Shown piece by piece: positions 1-5,063 of a DNA stretch of 8,804 bases. The stretch comes from Cellvibrionales bacterium UBA5860 (lineage in GTDB: Bacteria > Pseudomonadota > Gammaproteobacteria > Pseudomonadales > Porticoccaceae), in assembly GCA_002431545.1 (NCBI GenBank), contig DJFY01000126.1, positions 1-8,804 on the forward strand, read 5' to 3'. The notes beneath the pieces are model-generated. The model made no database searches. It was given only the letters and a program-made list of their open reading frames with translations, and was not told the DNA's origin. Numbering within the stretch: the first letter of the stretch is position 1; each line of letters starts with the position of its first letter. The translations under genes were made by a program, and so were the position numbers.

Positions 1-12
1 AGGGAATTTGGA

Positions 13-92
13 TCATACAAGGCGGTCAATGGCGCCTTCGGCTGGACCTCCTTAAGCTACGCTCCAGTCGGCCCATTACCTTGGCGTTATGC
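13..92 (+). repeat. attC site 1 (3' end of a cassette lying left of the window)
   Basis: The right box reads GGCGTTATGC (83-92), with G|TTATGC cutting after 86. Inner pairs include AAGG (19-22) with CCTT (79-82, one base offset), AATGG (28-32) with CCATT (73-77), and CTGGA (42-46) with TCCAG (63-67). The left box is TCATACAAGG rather than the CATAACAA of the other sites, apparently missing one A, which removes the usual in-box TAA. It may therefore be a weaker site. Confidence 0.6.
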
Positions 93-109
93 GTTGCGGT
101 TGATCAAGT

Positions 110-640
110 ATGAGAGATATTGATAAGTTAGTTTCCCAAATACGATTTGCCTTTGGTTTTGTAGATTTTCCTTCCCATTGTGGTTGGCATGCTGCTATCG
201 CAAAAGATGATTGGGTTTCAGATCCAAAAGAACTATTAAAGATTACCAACACGAGAGACAAAAAGTGTGATTGGTGGGAGTTAACTATAGACGACCTCAA
301 AATTTGCTCTATGGCTCAGTGTTATTTAGATTCTCAGGGTGTAGCTTTTTATCTTCCTGCATATATGACATGCGTAGTAAAAAATACTGTAAGACCGAAT
401 TATTGCGATTTAATAAGCTGGCTAGAGCCCGGTGTTAACGATAGCAATGCAAATCTATATGATTATTTTTTGGAACAATTTTCTTTGATCAAAGGCCTTA
501 GAAAAAAAGCGTGTATTGATGTTTTATACCATATCAGGTCAAACTTGGATCCAAAAGACATGTTCTCTAAAGATGAGATCAATGGTATTTTGGCGCATGA
601 GTTTTGGGATTATAAGCGCATAACAAATTGCTCAAATTGA
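110..640 (+). CDS. DUF6714-like hypothetical cassette protein (176 aa)
   Basis: This is the only gene of cassette A. It begins 17 bases after the attC-1 core and ends with TGA at 638-640, inside attC-2, the expected arrangement for a cassette gene. The ATG at 110 is the first in frame. No clear Shine-Dalgarno precedes it, so translation may rely on upstream coupling or be weak. The protein is soluble and rich in W and C, with no signal peptide or membrane segment. Its layout, an N-terminal I-x-x-AF segment (11-15), a central block 'VAFYLPAYMTCVV' (about 78-90) and an acidic/aromatic C-terminal helix region, resembles DUF6714 proteins, whose hallmark is a YLPAYM/L block after an LS-type helix. 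The function of that family is unknown to me. The family assignment is by eye and moderately sure; the coding call is firmer. Confidence 0.72.
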   Translation: MRDIDKLVSQIRFAFGFVDFPSHCGWHAAIAKDDWVSDPKELLKITNTRDKKCDWWELTIDDLKICSMAQCYLDSQGVAFYLPAYMTCVVKNTVRPNYCDLISWLEPGVNDSNANLYDYFLEQFSLIKGLRKKACIDVLYHIRSNLDPKDMFSKDEINGILAHEFWDYKRITNCSN

Positions 641-673
641 CGCTTGGAGGCGAAATTTAGCAAGGCGTTATGT
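618..673 (+). repeat. attC site 2 (between cassettes A and B)
   Basis: Left box GCATAACA (618-625) and right box GGCGTTATG (664-672), with the core GTTATGT at 667-673. The arms pair well: AACAAATTGCTCAAATT on the left against AAATTTAGCAAGGCGTT on the right, leaving a short loop around 639-651. At about 56 bp it is the shortest site here. It contains the TGA stop of the cassette A gene. Confidence 0.8.
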
Positions 674-688
674 TTTTTAGAGCGTGAT

Positions 689-1474
689 ATGAAATTAACT
701 ATTTACCAAATTGATGCGTTTGCTGAAAAGCAGTTCGAGGGAAATCCCGCAGCAGTAGTACCATTAGAAAAGTGGCTGCCAGATTCTTTAATGCAAGCCA
801 TTGCGGAAGAAAATAATCTTGCTGAAACAGCATTTTTCGTTCCCACAGACAGTGGTTTTCATATTCGCTGGTTTACACCGAATAAAGAAGTAAAACTATG
901 CGGGCACGCCACATTAGCTGCTGCTTATGTTTTATTCAATATTTTTGACACGAAAGAAAAAGCCTTGTCATTTGAGTCGCTGTCAGGGGTTTTGCTGGTA
1001 TCTAAAAAGGGTAAGTTATTAACCCTAGATTTCCCGGCACAACCTCCGGAAATATGTAGTACACCGGAGTTACTTTCGATCGGCTTAGGGAAAACACCTA
1101 TAGAGTGTTTACAACACGATGATTATATTGCTGTCTTCGAAAAAGAAAAGGATGTAATGAGCATTGAGCCAAACCATGAGGCTTTGAAAAAACTTGATCT
1201 TCGTGGGGTTATCGCCACTGCACCATCATCTGAATTTGACTTTATCGTTCGTTTCTTTGCGCCGAAATTTGAAATCCCCGAAGATTCAGTTACTGGTTCT
1301 GCTTATACCCAACTTATTCCTTACTGGTCGTCCAAGCTCGGAAAATCGAATCTCAATGCAAAGCAAATTTCATCTCGTGGAGGAAAGGTTTTCTGTGAGC
1401 TAAAAGGCCAACGCGCTTTAATTTCAGGTAGTGCAGTTAAATATCTTAAGGGCACCATTGAAATCAAAACATAA
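689..1474 (+). CDS. PhzF family epimerase/isomerase-like protein (261 aa)
   Basis: Single gene of cassette B. The open frame extends back to an ATG at 644, but that stretch lies inside attC-2. I place the start at the ATG at 689, preceded by AGAG (679-682), because the protein then opens with the typical PhzF start 'MKLTIYQIDAF'. Family marks: EGNPAAVV (17-24), NLAETAFF (43-50) with the expected catalytic glutamate at E46, LCGHATLAAAY (70-80), and EDSVTGSAY (198-206) with the conserved aspartate D199. The family usually reads DPVTGSAH, so proline to serine and histidine to tyrosine are local departures. Length (261) is normal for a full two-lobed diaminopimelate-epimerase-like fold. PhzF itself isomerises a phenazine precursor, but most relatives, such as YddE types, have unknown substrates. 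No phenazine genes are nearby, so phenazine synthesis should not be inferred. The TAA stop (1472-1474) lies in attC-3. Confidence 0.92.
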   Translation: MKLTIYQIDAFAEKQFEGNPAAVVPLEKWLPDSLMQAIAEENNLAETAFFVPTDSGFHIRWFTPNKEVKLCGHATLAAAYVLFNIFDTKEKALSFESLSGVLLVSKKGKLLTLDFPAQPPEICSTPELLSIGLGKTPIECLQHDDYIAVFEKEKDVMSIEPNHEALKKLDLRGVIATAPSSEFDFIVRFFAPKFEIPEDSVTGSAYTQLIPYWSSKLGKSNLNAKQISSRGGKVFCELKGQRALISGSAVKYLKGTIEIKT

Positions 1475-1536
1475 CAAGCTCCACCGGAAAAAATACTCGC
1501 TGCGCTCGTATTTTCTCGGTGAGCTAGGCGTTAAAT
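1469..1536 (+). repeat. attC site 3 (between cassettes B and C)
   Basis: Left box ACATAACAAG (1469-1478) and right box AGGCGTTAAAT (1526-1536); the core GTTAAAT (1530-1536) fits GTTRRRY exactly. The arms are long: AGCTCCACCG then AAAATACTCGC on the left, matched by GCTCGTATTTTC then TCGGTGAGCT on the right, around a short TG(C) loop near 1501-1503. A few unpaired bases on one arm supply the strand-distinguishing bulges typical of attC. It carries the TAA stop of the PhzF gene. Confidence 0.87.
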
Positions 1537-1915
1537 GCCTATGAAAGGAAGGACGCCCTTTTTGTTTATGTACTTGATACTCATGATTTATTCATGTGCT
1601 TCCGCCTACGTACTCATTTTTACCGCTCGGTCTGATTGCATAATTTTTAGTGATTACATTTCGTCATTTATGTCAGAACCTGAATCTATCTACATATTTC
1701 AGGGCTTGTTAATTTCATTCTTGCTAAGCCTTATTGCATTCATTGCCATGCTAAAAATTCCAATGCAGCACAAATATTACAAATATCTTGTTGTATATAC
1801 ATGGTTAACAGCCATAGTGGTATCACTATATTGGGGTGCTGTGTCTGTACTGTACATTATTGGTGCGTGCGCGGTATCTTATGGTTTCTATCAAAAATCA
1901 CGTGCAAGCATTTAA
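1535..1915 (+). CDS. Small cassette-encoded membrane protein, four predicted TM segments (126 aa)
   Basis: Single gene of cassette C; I do not recognise a family. Hydrophobic segments lie at about residues 9-30, 53-73, 84-103 and 105-120. The short polar region between segments 1 and 2 (about 31-50) contains SDC, DYIS and SEPES. The C-terminus 'FYQKSRASI' is positive, so an inner-membrane protein with cytoplasmic ends is likely. The start is uncertain. The first ATG (1535) overlaps the attC-3 core GTTAAAT and has no Shine-Dalgarno; another ATG is at 1541. The purine-rich GGAAGGA (1547-1553) would better serve an in-frame TTG at 1562 or the ATG at 1568, which would remove 9-11 residues and leave the first membrane segment nearly intact. 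The TAA stop (1913-1915) lies in attC-4. No enzyme motif is visible. Confidence 0.68.
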   Translation: MPMKGRTPFLFMYLILMIYSCASAYVLIFTARSDCIIFSDYISSFMSEPESIYIFQGLLISFLLSLIAFIAMLKIPMQHKYYKYLVVYTWLTAIVVSLYWGAVSVLYIIGACAVSYGFYQKSRASI

Positions 1916-1981
1916 CAAGGCCCAGAAAAATGCCCTGCGGTCTGGACGCGCTATCGCGCGCTTTTGTGGGCGGCGTTATGG
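1910..1981 (+). repeat. attC site 4 (between cassettes C and D)
   Basis: Left box ATTTAACAAGGCCCA (1910-1924) and right box TGGGCGGCGTTATGG (1967-1981), with the core GTTATGG at 1975-1981. Outer arms pair through GGCCCA/TGGGC. The interior holds a second GC-rich hairpin, GCGCTATCGCGC (about 1949-1960). It carries the TAA stop of the membrane-protein gene on the + strand and, across the core, the stop of the ParE gene on the minus strand. Confidence 0.82.
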
Positions 1982-2275
1982 GTTTTGAAGGTTAGATTCA
2001 ACGTCCATGCTTTTGTGCAGAATGCGAACGATGGTTATTGATTTATTATCTGCTTCGTAAAAGATTGTATGACTTTTGTGGCTATACTTTCTCAAGCCAT
2101 CGGTAATGTAATCACAAGCGGCTCCAGAAAGAGGATTCTCTGCGAGGAAGTGAAAAGTTATATCCAAGTCTTTAATATAACTTTTTCGTTGACTTGAGCC
2201 CCACGTTTTTTGAATATATACAGCAATGGATTTTAAGTCCGCACGAGCGGCATTAGTGAGGGAAAATGAACTCAT
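1976..2275 (-). CDS. parE: ParE/RelE-superfamily toxin of a type II toxin-antitoxin pair (99 aa)
   Basis: Second gene of the antisense pair in cassette D. ParE toxins usually poison DNA gyrase and are neutralised by direct binding of ParD. Family features in order: an N-terminal strand then 'AARADLKSIAVYIQKTWG' (9-26), a second helix 'SYIKDLDITFHFLAENPLSG' (32-51), a 'DGLRKYSHKSHTIFYE' core (59-74) with the typical G-[LI]-R and SH-x-IFY block, and the C-terminal strand 'ITIVRILHKSMD' (80-91), which is close to textbook ParE. Length is normal. Its ATG overlaps the antitoxin stop as ATGA (2275-2272), indicating translational coupling. The TAA stop (1978-1976) consists of the first three bases of the cassette, within the attC-4 core, so the gene fills the cassette to its very edge. 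It appears intact. Gyrase as the target is inferred from family, not shown. Confidence 0.92.
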   Translation of the reverse strand: MSSFSLTNAARADLKSIAVYIQKTWGSSQRKSYIKDLDITFHFLAENPLSGAACDYITDGLRKYSHKSHTIFYEADNKSITIVRILHKSMDVESNLQNP

Positions 2276-2514
2276 ACACCCAGTTCATCATCAAGTTCTT
2301 GCATTAAGCTTTCATAGCTGTAGTCAGTTGTACCGCTGGCTTTACCTTCTTTAATAAGTGCACGCAATGTTTCAAGCTTTTTCTCTTCATCCTCAAGCTT
2401 TCTCAAGCCTGCACGAATAACTTCACTCGCAGAGCCATATCGGCCTGTTGTAATCTGACGAGTAACAAACTCATCAAAGTGGTTACCCAAGCTAATACTG
2501 GTGTTTTTAGCCAT
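2272..2514 (-). CDS. parD: ParD-type ribbon-helix-helix antitoxin (80 aa)
   Basis: First gene of the antisense pair, which binds and neutralises ParE and normally represses its own promoter. An ATG exists at 2535, but the start at 2514 is chosen because GGAG (complement of 2522-2525) sits seven bases ahead of it and the protein then opens 'MAKNTSISLGNHFDEFV', the usual ParD beginning. The ribbon-helix-helix DNA-binding part covers about residues 3-45, including the conserved 'GRYGSASEVIRAGLRKLE' block (25-42). The acidic C-terminal tail (about 46-80, ending 'QELDDELGV') is the flexible toxin-wrapping part. The pair faces against the other cassette genes, so it must have its own promoter, and the palindrome at 2530-2554 is the obvious operator candidate. 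In sedentary integrons such pairs are thought to stabilise the array by penalising cassette loss. Confidence 0.92.
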   Translation of the reverse strand: MAKNTSISLGNHFDEFVTRQITTGRYGSASEVIRAGLRKLEDEEKKLETLRALIKEGKASGTTDYSYESLMQELDDELGV

Positions 2515-2529
2515 CACATCACTCCAATG

Positions 2530-2554
2530 TACCAATAATTACCGTATTTTGGTA
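2530..2554 (-). promoter_or_regulatory. Candidate ParD operator / promoter region of the toxin-antitoxin pair
   Basis: An inverted repeat TACCAA...TTGGTA (2530-2535 and 2549-2554, 13 bases between) lies 15 bases upstream of the parD start. A third TACC copy occurs at 2540-2543. Ribbon-helix-helix repressors typically bind such short repeated motifs. On the minus strand, a weak -35-like TTGTTA (complement of 2564-2569) stands 17 bases from TACGGT (complement of 2541-2546), which would put the palindrome over the -10. The -10 match is poor, so the promoter is tentative; the repeat itself is seen directly. Confidence 0.42.
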
Positions 2555-2561
2555 TAAAACC

Positions 2562-2628
2562 CATAACAAGTAAAGGCAGCAGGACAAATCTCCCTGCGGT
2601 CGATTTGCCTCTGCTTTAGGCGTTACAC
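2562..2628 (+). repeat. attC site 5 (3' end of the last cassette, right boundary of the array)
   Basis: Left box CCATAACAAG (2561-2570) and right box TAGGCGTTACAC (2617-2628), with the core GTTACAC at 2622-2628. Arms pair over nearly their whole length: GTAAAGGCAGCAGG-CAAATC on the left and GATTTGCCTCTGCTTTAGGC on the right, with a small loop near 2592-2600. It shares the loop motif CTGCGGTC with attC-4. No further attC, and no AT-rich cassette, follows it. Confidence 0.85.
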
Positions 2629-2651
2629 CCAACGCGCGGGTCGGGTGTAAC
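2622..2651. repeat. 9-bp perfect inverted repeat at the cassette array/chromosome junction
   Basis: GTTACACCC (2622-2630) and GGGTGTAAC (2643-2651) are exact inverted copies separated by 12 GC-rich bases. The left arm begins with the last attC core site itself. The structure could be a hairpin limiting read-through from the minus-strand gene ending at 2666 or from the array, but no T-run follows on either strand. It could also be the remnant of another attC left box. Confidence 0.55.
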
Positions 2652-2665
2652 AGAGCTTAGATTAA

Positions 2666-3721
2666 TTAGCGTGCGGCAGGGATATGCTTACCCACGGGCA
2701 CGCCATCGACGACCTGATCACAGTATTCCGACAATCCATAGCCGACCTTGTCCTTATAACGGTATTCGGTGATGGCTTCTGTAATACGGGTATGCAGCCA
2801 GTCGCCATTGTCCAGTTGCCGACGGTTGCGCACGGGCACGAGCGTGACGACTTTACCAGTGATTTCATATTCGCCCTTCTGGGTTTTCGCCCAGGCGCGC
2901 AGTGCGGTCTGATTGAAGTCTTCATCCCACTCGGAGTCGATGGTGCACTCGGTAATGAGTTCGTATTCGCCGTTATTGAGAATCATGCCACCGCAATCCA
3001 GTTCGCCGTCTTCGGTGCCCGTGGTCATCAACATGGCGCCAAAGCTTTCGTCAAAGCTGATCGGCAACCAGCGGTACCAGTGAATGTTCTGCCAGTACCG
3101 CGGCCCCCATGAATGGTCACGCAATCCGTAACCGGCGATGGTCCAGGTATCGTCACCGACCTTTATCGTACCCTGCGCCTTGACGTGCTGTTCGAAATGG
3201 GCGCGCGCCAGTGCGTGATTCATGTCGAGGTCAATCTGCGAGCCATCGGGGTTCAGGTGTTCGCCCCCATAGATAGGCGAGATACCGGTGTAGTCCAGGT
3301 CGATCTCACAGGGTTTCTTGGGGTTTTCCTTGAAGGCCTTGCCGGGGTCGAGCAGCGCTTTCGGGTCCGCCAGCATTAACAGGTCGCCCTGGTAAGTTAC
3401 GCGGATTTTTTTATACGGCTCGATAATATCGAACTTGGCACCGCCGGCCTCGAAGGCATCGTTACTGTCTATCTTGGGCTTATGGAACATAAAACCCGCG
3501 GAGCCATCGGGGAAATACAGACAAATCGTCACTTCGGCGTAACCCTCATTGACACGATTACCGATGCGAATCCAGCCACCGACTTTTTGCTCGCCGTCGT
3601 AAATATTGAAATAGGCGCTTTCGTTAAAGTTGGAAACGGGCTCGGGCTGGTGGGTGTATTCGTCCTCGGGTTCCATACGCACGTTGTCGCCGGGTTTGGT
3701 GATAAAAACATGTTTAACCAC
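2666..3721 (-). CDS. DUF7064/DUF7065-type protein, CrtC/AttH-like fold (351 aa)
   Basis: First chromosomal gene beside the array; its stop lies only 14 bases from the boundary inverted repeat. The start is a GTG (3721-3719), preceded by a strong GGAGAA (complement of 3727-3732) at five bases. The protein begins 'MVKHVFITKPGDNVRMEPED', lacks a signal peptide, and is rich in beta-strand sequence. The clearest mark is 'GYGLRDHSWGPRYW' (about 198-211). Such G-x-G-x-RDHSWG blocks are typical of the DUF7064/AttH/carotenoid-1,2-hydratase group of tandem lipocalin-like barrels. 'YGLSEYCDQVVDG' near residues 328-340 is a conserved C-terminal element in this group. Homologues tend to lie in lipid, steroid or terpenoid gene neighbourhoods, and their reaction is generally unproven. 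Family placement is from memory of motifs, so the function remains open. Codon use is GC-rich, unlike the adjacent cassettes. Confidence 0.8.
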   Translation of the reverse strand: MVKHVFITKPGDNVRMEPEDEYTHQPEPVSNFNESAYFNIYDGEQKVGGWIRIGNRVNEGYAEVTICLYFPDGSAGFMFHKPKIDSNDAFEAGGAKFDIIEPYKKIRVTYQGDLLMLADPKALLDPGKAFKENPKKPCEIDLDYTGISPIYGGEHLNPDGSQIDLDMNHALARAHFEQHVKAQGTIKVGDDTWTIAGYGLRDHSWGPRYWQNIHWYRWLPISFDESFGAMLMTTGTEDGELDCGGMILNNGEYELITECTIDSEWDEDFNQTALRAWAKTQKGEYEITGKVVTLVPVRNRRQLDNGDWLHTRITEAITEYRYKDKVGYGLSEYCDQVVDGVPVGKHIPAAR

Positions 3722-3764
3722 GGTTCTTCTCCAGTACTAGTCAATAATCATTAATTTTAAAAAG

Positions 3765-3793
3765 GTTATAATTTTTTTTGCTTGATCGAATAA
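3765..3793 (-). promoter_or_regulatory. Possible promoter for the DUF7064-like gene
   Basis: On the minus strand, TATAAC (complement of 3765-3770, 5 of 6 to the -10 consensus) follows TTATTC (complement of 3788-3793) with a 17-base spacer that includes an A-tract. This would give a leader of about 36 bases to the GTG at 3721. The -35 match is weak. The surrounding AT-rich stretch (3740-3795) stands out in otherwise GC-rich DNA. Confidence 0.4.
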
Positions 3794-3811
3794 TGCCTGC
3801 GAACCCAGGGT

Positions 3812-3892
3812 TTATTCGCTTGCGCGCGGCAGGGTAATACCGCTGGGTAATTCTGTCGCGCCACAACCCAGGCAGCGCTTAACCTCTGGCAT
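3812..3892 (-). CDS. Doubtful small ORF with a CxxC motif (26 aa)
   Basis: In the 263-base gap between the LLM gene and the DUF7064-like gene, an ATG at 3892 opens 'MPEVKRCLGCGATELPSG' and eight more residues to a TAA at 3814-3812. The CLGC knuckle looks like half a zinc or metal-binding site. The same frame stays open upstream to 3994, inside the end of the LLM gene, and contains a further Cys ('KSQCARPLKYIV'), but that extension has no ATG; only GTG at 3895 precedes. No Shine-Dalgarno is visible before 3892. It may be a chance frame, a real small protein, or a frameshifted remnant of a larger zinc-ribbon protein. Confidence 0.22.
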   Translation of the reverse strand: MPEVKRCLGCGATELPSGITLPRASE

Positions 3893-3984
3893 CACAATAT
3901 ATTTTAGTGGCCTGGCGCACTGACTTTTTTCTAATTCAAATCCGGGCGCTTTCCCGATTATTGGGCCAATTGTATGTTCACTTT

Positions 3985-4830
3985 TTAGCGTAGTTTATTG
4001 GCCAGTTCCGCATATTGGTCCAGCATCGGCAGGATGCTGTCCCGGGTTTCCGACGGCATGGGATAAATCAGGTGGGTAAAGCCGGCGTCGATCAGGCCCT
4101 GGGAGGCAGCTGCCTCTGGCGGTGCGGCAAATACGGCTTTGTCGAAGCGATTAAAATCCTCGCCGGATTTTTCGCACTCGGCGCGCAAAGTGCCGAGGCC
4201 CTCCTCCAGACCTTCCATAAAACTAATCGGCATCCAGCCGTCGCAGTATTCGACCGCACGCGGATAGGCCCACTTTGATTGGGCGCCCATCCATAGCGGC
4301 GGCCCGCCAGCCTGTACCGGTTTTGGGTAGGACCAGATGGGGTCGAAATCGACAAACTCACCGTGAAACTCCGGTTCTTCCTGGGTCCATATCTCGCGCA
4401 TGGCGAGCACTTTCTCGCGCACGATTTTCCAGCGCTTGTTGAACTCGACGCCGTGGTTTTCCATCTCTTCGGCATTCCAGCCGGCGCCAATCCCGAGGAT
4501 CAGACGACCGTTGGAGATCATATCGAGCGAAGCCACTTCCTTGGCCAACTGGATGGGGTCGCGCTCCACCACCAGGCAAATACCCGTGCCCAATTGAATC
4601 TTTTGCGTTACCGCCGCTGCCGCCGCCAACGCGACAAAGGGGTCGTGCGTGTGCCAGTATTCTTTGGGCAGCTCGCCGCCTCCAGGCCAGGGGGATTTGC
4701 GCGACGCCGGAATATGCGTGTGCTCGCAGACAAAGAGCGAGTCCAGGCCGCGCGCCTCTACCTCCTGGGCCAGCTCAACCGGCTGAATAGAATAATCAGT
4801 CGGGAAAATTGATACACCGATATGCGCCAT
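3985..4830 (-). CDS. LLM class (luciferase-like) oxidoreductase, TIGR03619 type, probably F420-dependent (281 aa)
   Basis: A TIM-barrel flavin- or deazaflavin-dependent oxidoreductase of the bacterial luciferase superfamily, acting in the cytoplasm. The start at 4830 is supported by AGGAG (complement of 4838-4842) seven bases upstream and by the usual opening 'MAHIGVSIFPTDYSIQPVELA'. Family blocks: EARGLDSLFVCEHTHIPASR (25-44), HDPFVALAAAAAVTQKIQLGTG (62-83), the cofactor-region helix 'DPIQLAKEVASLDMISNGR' (91-109), 'LGIGAGWNAEEM' (112-123), 'REIWTQEEPEFHGEF' (145-159), and 'PLWMGAQSKWAYPRAVEYCDGWMP' (178-201). The last is typical of the TIGR03619/Rv2161c-type subgroup. Length is complete. 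Whether it uses F420 or FMN cannot be decided without F420 biosynthesis genes, which are not in the window. It lies divergent to the PPOX-class gene and may share the 233-base region with it for regulation. Confidence 0.9.
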   Translation of the reverse strand: MAHIGVSIFPTDYSIQPVELAQEVEARGLDSLFVCEHTHIPASRKSPWPGGGELPKEYWHTHDPFVALAAAAAVTQKIQLGTGICLVVERDPIQLAKEVASLDMISNGRLILGIGAGWNAEEMENHGVEFNKRWKIVREKVLAMREIWTQEEPEFHGEFVDFDPIWSYPKPVQAGGPPLWMGAQSKWAYPRAVEYCDGWMPISFMEGLEEGLGTLRAECEKSGEDFNRFDKAVFAAPPEAAASQGLIDAGFTHLIYPMPSETRDSILPMLDQYAELANKLR

Positions 4831-5063
4831 GCTGCTGCTCCTGCTCGCTGCTTCGTCTAAACCACATTACATAAAGCCCGTAAAAATGGGGCGATTCATC
4901 GCTGAGTCTAAGCAAGTCCGGCGGCAAATACCAACCGCCCGTGCGTTGCAAGCCGTTGCCCACGTCCACCGGCGTACGGGGCTTTGCTATGCTGCCAATC
5001 CTTAAAAAAGCTTTCAGGGCCCTGGCATTTATGCCGCGGCACCGATGCCAACGAGAGTCGCCG

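Larger units (their letters stand above)
1..2628 (+). mobile_element. Distal end of an integron gene-cassette array (four complete cassettes)
   Basis: Five attC-like sites occur at roughly 13-92, 618-673, 1469-1536, 1910-1981 and 2562-2628. Between them lie single short genes or a gene pair with almost no spacer. With recombination at G|TTRRRY, cassette limits are about 87-667, 668-1530, 1531-1975 and 1976-2622. Each + strand ORF ends inside the left half of the following attC, as cassette genes normally do. The array is AT-rich compared with the DNA to its right, and neighbouring cassettes are functionally unrelated. Because attC lies 3' of each + strand ORF, the attI/integrase end should be to the left, outside the window, and 2622 is the last junction. 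The array start is not seen, and bases 1-86 belong to a further cassette. Confidence 0.82.

Noticed and set aside
644..688. N-terminal extension of the PhzF protein from ATG 644
   Set aside because: It lies within attC-2, has no ribosome-binding site, and the family start begins at the ATG at 689.
1801..1995. 64-codon + strand ORF across attC-4
   Set aside because: It is out of frame within the membrane-protein gene and reads through an attC hairpin; no support for coding.
2684..3754. Three + strand frames opposite the DUF7064-like gene
   Set aside because: The minus-strand protein has a conserved RDHSWG block, a strong Shine-Dalgarno and full length; the + frames are fragmented shadows.
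3930..3984. Intrinsic terminator after the first LLM gene
   Set aside because: The CGGG...CCCG pairing is only four bases long and no T-run follows on the minus strand.
4363..4812. 149-codon + strand ORF opposite the first LLM gene
   Set aside because: It overlaps the conserved LLM coding sequence entirely and lacks motifs.
4941..5063. 41-residue N-terminal extension of the PPOX-class protein
   Set aside because: It is not family-like and has no Shine-Dalgarno; the ATG at 5064 has GAGAG at a normal distance.
4831..5063. Strong sigma-70 promoter in the divergent region
   Set aside because: TATGCT at 4988-4993 resembles a -10, but no acceptable -35 lies at 16-18 bases, so it was not annotated.
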